This document shows, in pieces, positions 53,744-63,218 of a stretch of 64,000 nucleotides of DNA. The notes under the pieces are model-generated. The model did not search any database and was not told the DNA's origin. It saw only the letters and a list, made by a program, of their open reading frames with translations. Both the position numbers and the translations under genes were made by a program. This DNA comes from Thermohalobaculum sp039028795 (GTDB lineage: Bacteria > Pseudomonadota > Alphaproteobacteria > Rhodobacterales > Rhodobacteraceae): contig JBCCHJ010000024.1 in the NCBI GenBank assembly GCA_039028795.1, positions 10,235 to 74,234 of the forward strand, written 5' to 3'. How positions within the stretch are numbered: the stretch's first letter is position 1; each line of letters opens with the position of its first letter.

Positions 53744-55390
53744 TCAAGCGCTGTCCTGAAGCTGTACCGGCTGACGATCCGTGATCGTATAAGCGATCGA
53801 TGTCAGATGCGAATGGATGCGCTTCAGATCGCGGAGCAGATCAAGGTGGATGGATGACGTGTCTATCGACGCCGCATTGCCCTCGCGCAGGCGTTCCAGG
53901 TGCTGTTGATTTGCGGCCTGCTCCTCGTCGCGGAAGTTACGTTTTCGGGCAATCAACTGTTCGGCAATCGCTTCATCATCTGCCATGAAGGCCGACACAG
54001 CCAGTTGCATTGACTCGCGCACATGATCGTAGATCTCGTCAATTTCGGCGGCGCCTTCTTCCGAGAACGTCAGATTTGACTTTCGTTTCCGGTCTGCCAA
54101 TCGGCGAATGTTTCGATCCACGATATCGCCGATGTGCTCCATGTTCGTTGAAAACGAAATCACACTATGGGCCTGGCGGCTTTCGTCGCGGCTCAGTTCT
54201 GTCCGGGTGATCTCGGTGACGTAGAACTTGATGGCGTTGTTCAGGCTATCAACTTCATCCTCAATCATTCCGATGGCAGTTAAGCGTTCGACGGGTGCCT
54301 CGGGGCTTAGAGCGTCGTGGCTGTCATCCAGCATTTCTTGCACGAAATCAGCCAATCGAAGCGCCTCTCGGCGCGCGTTCCCAAGTGCCCGTGCGGGTTC
54401 GCATAATGCTTCTTCGTGAAGGTGGCGTGGCGCCGCCCTGGGTCTTTCAAGGTTTGGTAAGCTGGGCAGGAATTTTTCCAGTACGCCTGCCACTATGCCG
54501 ACAAATGGTAACCCCACGATGGCGAGTGCCAGGTTGAAAGCCAGATGGCCCAAAACGACGATCTTCTGATCCGTCAGCCCATAGCCGTTCAACCAGGCAT
54601 AAAACGCTGGGACGACCCAGACCAGGCAGAGCACCCCAAGCCCACGAAAGCAGAGATTGCCAATGGGCACCCGCCGTCCGGCCATTGGCTCGGCCATCGT
54701 TGCAGACAAAGCCGGAAGCGCTGCACCCAGATTGGCGCCTAGCAAAAGGTAAAGTGCCGCGGGTCCACCGATAACACCGGCTAGTGTCAGCGCTGCGATC
54801 ATGAGTACGACCGCAAGGCTTGAATGCGCGACCCATGTCAGGATGGCCGCGATAAGGATTGAAAGTGTTGGCTCGTCCGACAACGCCGCAATCACCAACG
54901 GTATTGTTTCTGATTCCTGGAGAGATCCAGAAACACCGACAATCATTGTCAGCGCCGTCAGCATCAATCCAAGACCGATGCATGCCCTGCCGCCATTGCG
55001 CATGCGTTTGGACGCGCTTGATTGGAACAGGACATAACCCGCCAGCAAGAGCGCGGGAATAGCAGCGGTGATGTCCAGGCTGAGGATCTGTGCAGCCAGC
55101 GCCGTGCCAACATCGGCCCCTAATGCAAGCGCCAGTCCTGCCGCCAATGTCAATCGTGCCTTGGCGACAAAGCCAGCCCCCAAGAGAACAAGCGCCGTTG
55201 ACGATTGCAACGTTGCGGCGCCGAGGCCGCCGAAGATAAAGGCCCTGAGCCGATGACCGGCGATCCGCCGCAAATGTCTGTCTAGGTCCGCACCCAGTGC
55301 ACGCTCGGCGGCAGTGCGCACCATGCGAAGGCCCCACAGCAGCAGCGCCACTGCACCAAGAAGATTGAGGAGAACCAAAGATGCAGACAT
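53744..55390 (-). CDS. Na/Pi cotransporter-family protein with C-terminal PhoU-like domain
   Basis: This 548-residue protein has eight to ten membrane segments in two inverted halves with QSST motifs (LGAATLQSSTALVLLGAGFV, then TWVAHSSLAVVLMIAA and LLGANLGAALPAL), as in the NptA/YjbB sodium-phosphate cotransporter family. Residues about 330-540 form a PhoU-like four-helix region (ALGNARREALRLADFVQEML, STNMEHIGDIVDRNIRRLA). It imports or exports phosphate with sodium. It lies between a LysR gene (convergent) and the RTX region; no phosphate regulon gene is adjacent. Confidence 0.87.
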   Translation of the reverse strand: MSASLVLLNLLGAVALLLWGLRMVRTAAERALGADLDRHLRRIAGHRLRAFIFGGLGAATLQSSTALVLLGAGFVAKARLTLAAGLALALGADVGTALAAQILSLDITAAIPALLLAGYVLFQSSASKRMRNGGRACIGLGLMLTALTMIVGVSGSLQESETIPLVIAALSDEPTLSILIAAILTWVAHSSLAVVLMIAALTLAGVIGGPAALYLLLGANLGAALPALSATMAEPMAGRRVPIGNLCFRGLGVLCLVWVVPAFYAWLNGYGLTDQKIVVLGHLAFNLALAIVGLPFVGIVAGVLEKFLPSLPNLERPRAAPRHLHEEALCEPARALGNARREALRLADFVQEMLDDSHDALSPEAPVERLTAIGMIEDEVDSLNNAIKFYVTEITRTELSRDESRQAHSVISFSTNMEHIGDIVDRNIRRLADRKRKSNLTFSEEGAAEIDEIYDHVRESMQLAVSAFMADDEAIAEQLIARKRNFRDEEQAANQQHLERLREGNAASIDTSSIHLDLLRDLKRIHSHLTSIAYTITDRQPVQLQDSA

Positions 55391-55768
55391 CAGCCAACCT
55401 GCCGAGAAGCGGCTATTGCCGCAGTGAAACCCCCGTTACTAAACTGTCACAACACTGTCATATACTATTTTGAGTTGCGAAGAAATTCTTCAACCGCGGT
55501 CAACTGCGTATTGTATTCAGGCCGCGCGGGCTGAGTAAGTGCTACGCCGTTTATCGAGACGCCTAATTAATTTCCGGAGGAATTTTGTGTACGAACCAAA
55601 GGCTCCGTAGGCAGAAATCATTATAGGGACAGCTGCGATAGTGGCTGGTCCGGCAATGGCGCATGTCGGCTGATCCAGTTGCTTTCACCGCGTGCAAACC
55701 GTTCCATCCTGTTTGACCGTAGTTAGTGCGATGGGGCGGCCATTAATCAGCCGCCCCCGCATTCTAGT
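55391..55768. other. Gene-free stretch with a very short translated-looking frame
   Basis: This 378-bp stretch lies between the divergent transporter start and the RTX stop. A strong Shine-Dalgarno (GGAGGA) precedes GTG 55587, which reads VYEPKAP and then meets a TAG at 55608. In the same frame the text after the TAG reads AEIIIGTAAIVAGPAMAH, which looks like a signal peptide, until a TGA at 55671. It may be a decayed leader of a secreted protein. No terminator hairpin for the RTX gene was identified. Confidence 0.35.
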
Positions 55769-58700
55769 TCATCCGAACTCGATGAAGTCGACACCTAGTC
55801 CTGTTCCGCGACCAAACTTGGCGATTAACTCTGCATCTCCGGTGCCCGAACCGTCTGCATCAAAGAGGAAATGGCCCCGATCCTGATCATAGACCAAGCG
55901 CTGCTCGACAGTCGCTGCTTCTGCGCCGGTGATAAAGACGTCGACGATTTCAAGCCCGGCGAGGGCAGTCGCCAAAGTCCCGTTTATCACCACGATATCG
56001 ACATCTTGTTCGAAATCCCGGATTCTGTCCGCAGTGTCGGCACCTGCGGCTTCGAAAACGAAACGATCGATACCATCGCCACCGCCCAAAATGTCAAAGC
56101 CCTCACCGCCGGCGAGCCAATCGTCACCCAGGCCACCGAACAATCGATCATCGCCTTCGCCGCCAGACAAACTGTCGTCTCCGTCACGGCCCAGCAAACG
56201 ATCGTCGCCTTCCTCACCGGACAAGACGTTCGCACCATCCGACCCGACGATTATGTTGTTTGACGCATTGCCGATACCATCGGTGTCTCCGGCGTCTCGG
56301 TGGAAAATCAGAGTTTCGACGTCTTCCGGAAGTGTGAAAGAGACGGTTGAGATAACTCGGTCTTCACCATCATCTGCGTCTTCAATAACCACATCGCCGG
56401 CATCCTCGATATGATAGATATCGTTACCCGAGCCACCGGTCATTTCATCGGCGCCTTCACCGCCGATAAGACGGTCATTGCCGTCACCGCCGTCAATGGT
56501 GTCGTCACCTGAGCGACCACGAATGACATCATTGCCACCAAGACCGGCAATAACATCGGCGTCGTCCGTTCCACGCAGACGATCATTGTTATCAGTGCCT
56601 TCGATCGCGTCAGGCGCGACGGGATCACTAATGTGCCCGGGATCGTCGGGCGCAGGAGGATCTTCGGGTGTCACAGGATCTTCCGGCTGAGCCGGATCAT
56701 CCGTGCCGCCGGTATCGCCCGGATCGTCGGGTGTGCCCGGCGTTCCAACCGTTGGCAGGGTGGAGAAGTCACCACCTGCTGCTTCCAGCAATACGGCTTC
56801 AACCTCGCTGAGAGGCCGATCCAGAAACGCTATGTTAGTAATCGTGCCATTGAAGAACCACTCAGCTCGGTCATCTGTGCCTTGGCGACGGCGGGCCGAG
56901 GCCCCTACCAGAATCTCTTCGGTATTGCCAAGCATGCCGCCCGCAAAACCGTCATCCGCATCGACTAGTTCGCCATTCACGTAGAGCGATAGGGTATCTT
57001 CGTCGAAGCTGAAGGCAACATCGTAGGTCTCGCCTGCAACGATCTTCTCATCACGGAACTTCAGGTAACGGCTGGTGTTGCCATCATCCTGGAATCGGAC
57101 CTCGAGATACCCACCGTTGCTTACCCAAGCGGTGAAGTGACCCCCGTTGGTGTTTCCTGTGTGGTCCTTCGATAACAGCGCTTGATTGCCATCGCCCGGT
57201 GTGTTTGCCACGAAGCTGAAGGCAATTGTTCCGTCTTCCTGCTCCAATGACGGATCATGGGCAATTTCGCCATAGGTTGCGCCGTCATAAGTATCTCCGG
57301 CACTTTCCAGCAACACGTTGAGCGGTGGCAAATCGTTTGCGGTGACGTCGGCATATGTCACCAAGTCTGCATACGGGTTCTCGGCAAATGCTTCAGGATC
57401 GGATCCAATCGGATCGCCTTCGACATCTCGGCTGTCATAGCCGAAGAGTTCTTGCCCATTAAAGTCGCGCGTTTTGGTTTCGCCGGTAGGGGCCAGGGCT
57501 TCTTGCAGCTCGTCAACTGTCTCGACGATTCCGTAGTGGGCGCCTGCGTCTGTGATGACATCGTCTTCTTCGACGAGGTCGCCATGAACGACGACGTAGC
57601 CCAGGATATCTTCGTCATGGGCACCGCCATTGTTGCCCTGTTGCGAGTAAACGGTGATCACGGATACCGCACTGTCGAAGACGCCATCGCCATCGCTGTC
57701 ATGAGCTTTTTGCTCGACCTCGATGTTGGTCGTATGACCGATGATCGAGATCGTGTCTTCGTCTGCATCGAAGTCAGCGATGACATCAATGCCAATGCTA
57801 TCGACCCAGTGGTCATGGATCCGATTGTTTTCACCGGCCACACCGTGCCACCTGACCGTGCGGCTGTCGTCCAACAGATTGTCCGTGATTGCTTCGCGCG
57901 TTCCGTTGATCAGCGTTTCGATCCTGAACTCATCATTGCCGGCGCCGCCGACCAGAATGTCATCTGCGATCAAAGGCTGATCCAACCAATCTGCTAGCTT
58001 CAGATATGTGTTGTCGATCTGTGCGTCGGGGAACGGTCGTGACGGCTCGCCCAGCACCAGCTGGCCGGCACGGTCTTCACCGGCATCTGATCGGGACAGA
58101 AGGATGTCGTTACCGTCGCCGCCTATGACCAGATCAGAGCCACGTCCGCCGTCAAGCGTGTCGTCGCCTGCGCCGCCGTCGACGATGTCGTCACCATAGC
58201 CACCGTCGATGCTGTCATCGCCATCGCCGCCGCCCAGGCTATCGTCACCCGCACCGCCTTCGATCACATCATTCCCGCCTGCGCCGTCATAGGTGTCATC
58301 TCCGGCTGCCATTGGTTGCGGACCAGAGGGGCTGGTCATTCCCGCGATATCGAAACCTGGTGTTGCAAGCTCTGCGATCTCGTCTGGCGATAGGACGTCG
58401 GCTGCCGTGTACCCGCCAAAGATGGCGAAGTCCGCAATGGCTCCGTCATATGCGTTGTCGATTTTATCATCATCGATCGCGAACTGCAGGGCGGTCTCGT
58501 TCAACTCGGTCCGCCGCTGATCTGCGCCCAGAACCCAGGGCTCCTTATTGTTCAGAAGGAAAGCTTCAACGTAGACATTTGGCGACGGCACATTGCCATC
58601 GACTGCTGTCCAAGAGTCCGCTGGAACCAAAGCACCATCCACATATACGAAAACGCCGTCTTCGGCGAAATTCACTGCCAGGTGCTGCCACGCCCCTTCG

Positions 58701-60871
58701 GTCAGCAATGGACCTGTTTCCCAGCTTTTGTTGCTGTCGCCGTCACCTGGGGCCATCCGTAGGATCAGGCCGCCTTCATCCGTGTGGCCCAAACGGAAAT
58801 GCCCCCCATCGCCGGTATTCCGCTGATCCTTCGAGACGAACATGCCGTCATCAGAAAGGTCATCGGGGTTGACCCAAAGCGAGATCGTCCCTTGAGTAAT
58901 CTGAAAATCTGGATCGTGCGGAATGTAGGCGAATTCATCCTCGCCATTGAACGACAGAGCATCCAGCTGGCCGTCTGGACCTTCGACCACGCCATCTGTG
59001 CGCAGCAGGGCCTGGTTTTCATAGAGCGTATAGGCTTTGGCCGTTGGTCCCCCGCTGCTGTCCGCAAATGCGCCTTCAGCGCCATCGAACGCCCAATGTC
59101 CCAGGGCTGACGGCATCTGGTCGTTCGGGGCATCTGCTGTTGTAGCCCAAACATCGTCTCCCGCCGTTCCGGTTTCTGTTTGGCCTGCAACGTCGACTGT
59201 GCCGAGTTGTTCGAATGGGTCACGCGTCTGTTCGTATGCCTCAATGGCAACTGGGTCGCCAAAGGTCGCAAGGTCCATATACGGATTGTCGACATAATCT
59301 TCAGGGTTTGACGTTATGGGGCCCAGGTTTCCCTGATCATCGCGGCTGTCATACCCATAGATCAACTGCCCGTTGACGTCGGTCATCTTTGTACCACCGA
59401 CTGGGAACAAAGCCTCTGCCACATGGGCGATGCCTTCAACAATCCCATAAGTCACATTGGCGTCGGTTTGGATCATGTCCTCTTCAACCCGGTCGCCATG
59501 AACGATAACCATCCCGATCAGATCCTGATCATGGGCACCGCCATTGCCATGCTGATTGGACAGAATAGTGATGATGCTTTCTTCATCCCCATCCCCGTCG
59601 GTGTCACGATAGTCGACCGAGACATTGGCCGTGTGCCCAATCACCGCGATTGAATCATCTGCAGCGACGAAGTCGGCGATGACATCGAACCCTGTCGCAT
59701 CGACCCAATGGTCGTGCAGTTCATTGTTTTCGCCAGCGACACCAGCCCAGTTGATCGTGCCGTCGCTTCGGACGTGTTTTTCAATGATGTCCAGTTTGGC
59801 ATTCAACTGCGGCGCAATCAGGAAAGTGTCCCGACCATCACCGCCTTCCAGGATGTCGTCAGAAACCAGCGGCATGCTTTCCCAGCCATAGAGCTTCTGG
59901 CGGTCAGGGTTTACCTCGTTGTCCGGGTCACCGCGCGTGGGAGCACCGATGGCCAGTTGTCCGATCCGTTGTTCGCCTGCGTCAGATCGCGAGATAAGCA
60001 GATCGTTGCCAGCGCCACCGTTCAGATAATCTGACCCACGCCCGCCATCCATAACGTCGTCGCCATCGCCGCCGAACAATGCGTCATCGCCATAACCGCC
60101 ATATACTTCGTCATCCCCGCCCAGGGCATTCACTGTGTCATCGCCGCCAAGGGCTTCGATTACATCGCGGCCGTCGGTGCCGGTTTCGGTGGTTGGGTCA
60201 TCGATCGCGTCTTCTAAGAACTGTGACGGGTGGTAGTTTTCTACCGCGACGGTTGGTGTACCCGCGGGCGGATTAAGGAAATCGTCTTGTGTTTGGTAGA
60301 ACGCGCTTGGCTGCACCGGCAGACCATCGATCAGCAGGCCCAAGGACTGGCCGCCGCCTGTGTCGAAATACTGTATCTCTACTTCGTATAGCCCACCTTC
60401 AAATTCGGCCGTGCGTGCGGTTTCATCGGTTCCGCGCTGACCGTCGAATTCCGAGAAGTCTATACCCGCCAAGGTCATGGAAAAGCCGTCGTCCGAGAAG
60501 ACGCCAATCTCATGGACCCCTGAAGGTATGTAGATGTATCCCGTCAGAACCAATCCCGACGGACCCATCTCTAAATCGCCATTCCCAGACAGGCTTACAG
60601 CATCGTCACCGATAAATTCGGCAATGGTGGTTTCGCTTCTATCACCAGCGTAGGCGATTTGCGTTGCGGTGAAGGTTGCATCGGGTGCGTTGTTTGCGAT
60701 GATTTCGCGCAAGTCGGTGAGATTCGTGATCGAGTCACCGGGTGCGTAAGACTCCCCTAGAAGCCCCGTTCCGTTGAGAGGAATTTCCGTGATTTGATCG
60801 GCTGCGACGGCAGGTGCCAAACCTGCAGGCGTGCTGACGTTTTGCTGAGATGTGGACGAATCCAGCGCCAT
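55769..60871 (-). CDS. Giant RTX-type calcium-binding secreted protein with PA14- and LamG-like domains
   Basis: The protein has 1700 residues and no N-terminal signal peptide, as expected for type I secretion. Residues 25-200 resemble a PA14-like sheet domain (GVHEIGVFSDDGFSMTLAG). RTX nonapeptides (GGxGxDxLx) lie at about 232-300, 859-930 and 1424-1600. LamG/concanavalin-like sheets lie at about 587-820 and 1192-1360, the second with SLYVNGELVDADDG. Two copies of a conserved non-RTX module (about 295-540 and 925-1175) share SRSDAGE, HDHWVD, DVIADF, GGAHDxD and NGQ-GYDSRD. A proline-rich linker precedes the last RTX block, and the C-terminal 90 residues are a likely secretion signal. No type I transporter is nearby. 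Calcium-dependent adhesin or matrix protein is the likely role. Confidence 0.85.
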   Translation of the reverse strand: MALDSSTSQQNVSTPAGLAPAVAADQITEIPLNGTGLLGESYAPGDSITNLTDLREIIANNAPDATFTATQIAYAGDRSETTIAEFIGDDAVSLSGNGDLEMGPSGLVLTGYIYIPSGVHEIGVFSDDGFSMTLAGIDFSEFDGQRGTDETARTAEFEGGLYEVEIQYFDTGGGQSLGLLIDGLPVQPSAFYQTQDDFLNPPAGTPTVAVENYHPSQFLEDAIDDPTTETGTDGRDVIEALGGDDTVNALGGDDEVYGGYGDDALFGGDGDDVMDGGRGSDYLNGGAGNDLLISRSDAGEQRIGQLAIGAPTRGDPDNEVNPDRQKLYGWESMPLVSDDILEGGDGRDTFLIAPQLNAKLDIIEKHVRSDGTINWAGVAGENNELHDHWVDATGFDVIADFVAADDSIAVIGHTANVSVDYRDTDGDGDEESIITILSNQHGNGGAHDQDLIGMVIVHGDRVEEDMIQTDANVTYGIVEGIAHVAEALFPVGGTKMTDVNGQLIYGYDSRDDQGNLGPITSNPEDYVDNPYMDLATFGDPVAIEAYEQTRDPFEQLGTVDVAGQTETGTAGDDVWATTADAPNDQMPSALGHWAFDGAEGAFADSSGGPTAKAYTLYENQALLRTDGVVEGPDGQLDALSFNGEDEFAYIPHDPDFQITQGTISLWVNPDDLSDDGMFVSKDQRNTGDGGHFRLGHTDEGGLILRMAPGDGDSNKSWETGPLLTEGAWQHLAVNFAEDGVFVYVDGALVPADSWTAVDGNVPSPNVYVEAFLLNNKEPWVLGADQRRTELNETALQFAIDDDKIDNAYDGAIADFAIFGGYTAADVLSPDEIAELATPGFDIAGMTSPSGPQPMAAGDDTYDGAGGNDVIEGGAGDDSLGGGDGDDSIDGGYGDDIVDGGAGDDTLDGGRGSDLVIGGDGNDILLSRSDAGEDRAGQLVLGEPSRPFPDAQIDNTYLKLADWLDQPLIADDILVGGAGNDEFRIETLINGTREAITDNLLDDSRTVRWHGVAGENNRIHDHWVDSIGIDVIADFDADEDTISIIGHTTNIEVEQKAHDSDGDGVFDSAVSVITVYSQQGNNGGAHDEDILGYVVVHGDLVEEDDVITDAGAHYGIVETVDELQEALAPTGETKTRDFNGQELFGYDSRDVEGDPIGSDPEAFAENPYADLVTYADVTANDLPPLNVLLESAGDTYDGATYGEIAHDPSLEQEDGTIAFSFVANTPGDGNQALLSKDHTGNTNGGHFTAWVSNGGYLEVRFQDDGNTSRYLKFRDEKIVAGETYDVAFSFDEDTLSLYVNGELVDADDGFAGGMLGNTEEILVGASARRRQGTDDRAEWFFNGTITNIAFLDRPLSEVEAVLLEAAGGDFSTLPTVGTPGTPDDPGDTGGTDDPAQPEDPVTPEDPPAPDDPGHISDPVAPDAIEGTDNNDRLRGTDDADVIAGLGGNDVIRGRSGDDTIDGGDGNDRLIGGEGADEMTGGSGNDIYHIEDAGDVVIEDADDGEDRVISTVSFTLPEDVETLIFHRDAGDTDGIGNASNNIIVGSDGANVLSGEEGDDRLLGRDGDDSLSGGEGDDRLFGGLGDDWLAGGEGFDILGGGDGIDRFVFEAAGADTADRIRDFEQDVDIVVINGTLATALAGLEIVDVFITGAEAATVEQRLVYDQDRGHFLFDADGSGTGDAELIAKFGRGTGLGVDFIEFG
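57344..58297 (-). repeat. Internal duplication in the RTX gene, copy 2
   Basis: This is the second copy of the RTX plus HDHWVD/GGAHD module (residues about 859-1176). Conserved positions relative to copy 1 include SRSDAGE at 927-932, HDHWVD at 1019-1024, DVIADF at 1029-1034, GGAHDED at 1082-1088, HGDLVEED at 1096-1103, and NGQELFGYDSRD at 1138-1149. Confidence 0.75.
59252..60178 (-). repeat. Internal duplication in the RTX gene, copy 1
   Basis: This encodes residues about 232-540: an RTX block, the SRSDAGE motif, the HDHWVD and GGAHD motifs and the GYDSRD end. It is repeated with clear similarity at 57344-58297 (residues about 859-1176). The distance between copies is about 628 residues, and each copy is followed by a LamG-like domain. 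Confidence 0.75.
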
Positions 60872-61009
60872 GGAGTCTACTCCTTGATCGTGAAGAGGCG
60901 CCTGACCAGCCCCGGTACCAGCGCCCTAAGACAAGTTCCGGAAAGCAAGGGGTTGTTCCCCTATAGGTTTAACCATCGTACGCGAATTCATCTATAGCAT
61001 GTAATTCAG

Positions 61010-61440
61010 TTAGGCAATACTCGTATAAGTTGTATCAAAGAGATACAGCAGAACTGATTGTCCATTAGGAGCAGTGCCGGAGACCTCGACGAGTGTGTGG
61101 CCAACCGCCGGACGGGTTTGAAAACCTGCCATTGGCACTGCATTCGCCGCCAGGCCATTTCGAATTGTACATGGCGACGGTGGCGGTAAGTTCTTAGGCC
61201 ACTTGGGGCGGTGCGGTTCTATCGATCAGGTGGCGTTGGTTTCGGCGCGATGTGCGTCGGTAGCAGCATGAACCGCACGCATCCTACATTTGCGTCAAAC
61301 CGGATGTCCTGCGGTGGAATGCTGATCGACGCAGGTAGCGGCAGACGGGGATGGGTTTGATCGTAGCGATCACCACGCCTACGAGATCATCATTGTTCTC
61401 CCCGCTAAGTCTTGTCGACAGAGCGAAGGGCAATTGCTCA
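61010..61440 (-). pseudogene. Decayed or indel-broken coding stretch after plsC
   Basis: Three consecutive minus-strand frames carry protein-like text that joins if single bases are restored. The first (from about 61440) reads EQLPFALSTRLSGENNDDL and VGVVIATIKPIP. The second (about 61350-61222) reads LPLPASISIPPQDIRFDANV and MLLPTHIAPKPTPPDR. The third (61225-61010) reads IEPHRPKWPKNLPPP, then QTRPAVGHTLVEVSGTAP and LYLFDTTYTSIA with stop TAA. The first part resembles the end of a Cache sensor domain; the rest is unrecognised. Two one-base deletions would explain the frame changes. Possibly one broken gene of about 140 codons, possibly several relics. Confidence 0.35.
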
Positions 61441-62232
61441 CCGCTCTGCTTTTTCGACCTCATTGTTCGCGCCGCGGCGAAAGCGATCGCGGGCGTCTTC
61501 CAGCTCTTGGCCTGACGCCGTTTCTTCGATCAAACGCATGGTGTTGGTTTCGATGCGCTCTTCCAGAGTGGCCATGAACGTGTCGAAATCCTGGCCCGGT
61601 TGGATAGGCTCCAGCAGCTCCATCACACCGGTCACGCCGCTGAATTTTCGCCATTGCCGCTGCGGCCAGATCACGCCCAGAGAGGCTGCGACGGGTATCA
61701 CCTCGATTTCGGTATGCGTGTAGATGTGGCCAATGCCGCCACGGTATCGCTCTTTCGCGCCCAGCTTCATCAGCTCGCCCTCTGGATATACAACCAAAGT
61801 CCGGCCGGAATCGCGGACCCTTTTGGCTCCATCAATCGCTTGTTGCGTCCGGCCTTGAGGTCCGGCGTCAACGGCGATGGTGACAGCATCGATGGTCCTA
61901 AGGATCGTGCCAAAGAAGGGAAGTTTCGTCAGCTCTGCCATTGCGATCGCGGTGACATCCCAGAACGCCGCGCCCAGCATCACGATATCCAGCTCCGACT
62001 GGTGTTTTGAGACGATCAGTTGCGGACGGCTGGGGTCATAGTGCTCCAGCCCGCGCACCTCGATCCGGCTGCCCAGAACCAGGCGCACCATGAAGACGCA
62101 AGCCCGGCCCCAGAATTTCAGCACATACCACATCACCGTTCGGGTGGAGACCATAGCGATCAGCCAGCAGGTCATCGCGATCAAGAACGAGAACGAATAA
62201 AACCAGATGGTGAAGATGGTTGATCTTATCAT
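61438..62232 (-). CDS. plsC: 1-acyl-sn-glycerol-3-phosphate acyltransferase
   Basis: This 264-residue protein starts at ATG 62232 within the ribF stop codon (ATGA overlap); an ATG nine bases upstream is also in frame. One or two N-terminal membrane helices (IWFYSFSFLIAMTCWLIAMV) precede the acyltransferase motifs: SKHQSELDIV (HX4D catalytic), VTIAVDAGPQGR, and VVYPEGELMKLG. This makes phosphatidic acid from lysophosphatidic acid in the inner membrane. The C-terminal 25 residues are charged and probably cytosolic. Confidence 0.9.
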   Translation of the reverse strand: MIRSTIFTIWFYSFSFLIAMTCWLIAMVSTRTVMWYVLKFWGRACVFMVRLVLGSRIEVRGLEHYDPSRPQLIVSKHQSELDIVMLGAAFWDVTAIAMAELTKLPFFGTILRTIDAVTIAVDAGPQGRTQQAIDGAKRVRDSGRTLVVYPEGELMKLGAKERYRGGIGHIYTHTEIEVIPVAASLGVIWPQRQWRKFSGVTGVMELLEPIQPGQDFDTFMATLEERIETNTMRLIEETASGQELEDARDRFRRGANNEVEKAER

Positions 62233-63182
62233 ACGGACCACTCCGGGATCTTAGCCGCCGCAAGCGCTTCGCGGGCTGCCATGGAATCGCGATCCATTTG
62301 AGCAATCAACGGATCAATACCGTCGAATTTCTCTTCGCCGCGCAGGAACTTTACCAGGCCCACGGAAATCTCGGTTCCGTAAAGATCACCGGAGAAGTCA
62401 AAGATATGTACTTCAAAGTTTGGAGCATTCACGCCAAATGTTGGTCGCTCGCCGATGCTGACAACGCCGGCATGACGGCCCTGGTAGGGACCCTCTAGAA
62501 CATCTGCCCAGGCGGCATAAATGCCATAGCGCGGGACCATCTGTTCACCGAACTCAAGGTTTGCGGTGGGGTATCCGAGCTCACGCCCGCGCTGGTCCCC
62601 CATTACGACGGGTCCGGATATCGATGGCCAGCGGCCAAGTTGCCGGGCCGCATCCTGGCAACGGCCTTCGGCCAGCATGGCGCGAACGGCTGTCGAGGCA
62701 AACTCGCCCGCTTCGTCCCCCAAAAGTTCGTGTATGGTAACGCCGAAACCAAGCTCAGCGCCCATCGTACGCAGCATCACGGCGTCGCCGGTGCGGCCCC
62801 GACCAAAACGGAAATCTGCGCCTACGACGATATGCGAGACGCCCAATCCCTGATATAGGACGATGCGCACGAAATCTTCGGCGCTGAGCGAGGCAAGGCT
62901 GCTATCGAACGACAGGTTATAGAGCCGGTCGACGCCATAGTCGCGCAGCAGACGGGCCTTGTCAGATTGTGTGCTCAGTCGGAATTGCGGGGCATCAGGC
63001 TGAAAGAAGCGGCGCGGGTGAGGCTCGAATGTTACAACGCCGACAAATCCGCCGGCAGAGGCTTTCTTTGCGTCATCTATTAGAACTTGATGACCGCGAT
63101 GCACGCCATCGAAATTACCAATCGCGACAGAGGCATTGCGATCCTGCTGATCCAGATTTTGGTAGCCTGCAATGATACGCAT
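62229..63182 (-). CDS. ribF: Bifunctional riboflavin kinase/FAD synthetase
   Basis: This 317-residue protein has the FAD synthetase nucleotidyltransferase motif AIGNFDGVHRGHQVLI at the N-terminus and further blocks FEPHPRRFFQPD and HIVVGADFRFGRGR. The C-terminal riboflavin kinase domain has GRELGYPTANLEF and GVVSIGERPTFGVNAPNFEVHIF. Size and order match the bacterial RibF. It makes FMN and FAD. It overlaps plsC by 4 bp and is 36 bp downstream of the MaoC gene. Confidence 0.92.
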   Translation of the reverse strand: MRIIAGYQNLDQQDRNASVAIGNFDGVHRGHQVLIDDAKKASAGGFVGVVTFEPHPRRFFQPDAPQFRLSTQSDKARLLRDYGVDRLYNLSFDSSLASLSAEDFVRIVLYQGLGVSHIVVGADFRFGRGRTGDAVMLRTMGAELGFGVTIHELLGDEAGEFASTAVRAMLAEGRCQDAARQLGRWPSISGPVVMGDQRGRELGYPTANLEFGEQMVPRYGIYAAWADVLEGPYQGRHAGVVSIGERPTFGVNAPNFEVHIFDFSGDLYGTEISVGLVKFLRGEEKFDGIDPLIAQMDRDSMAAREALAAAKIPEWSV

Positions 63183-63218
63183 GCACTGCGCCCCAATGAG
63201 GGCGCACGCCGTCGCCCT

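Noticed and set aside
55769..60871. CRISPR-like periodic repeats
   Set aside because: The short periodicity is from coding RTX nonapeptides, with no constant repeat and unique spacers.
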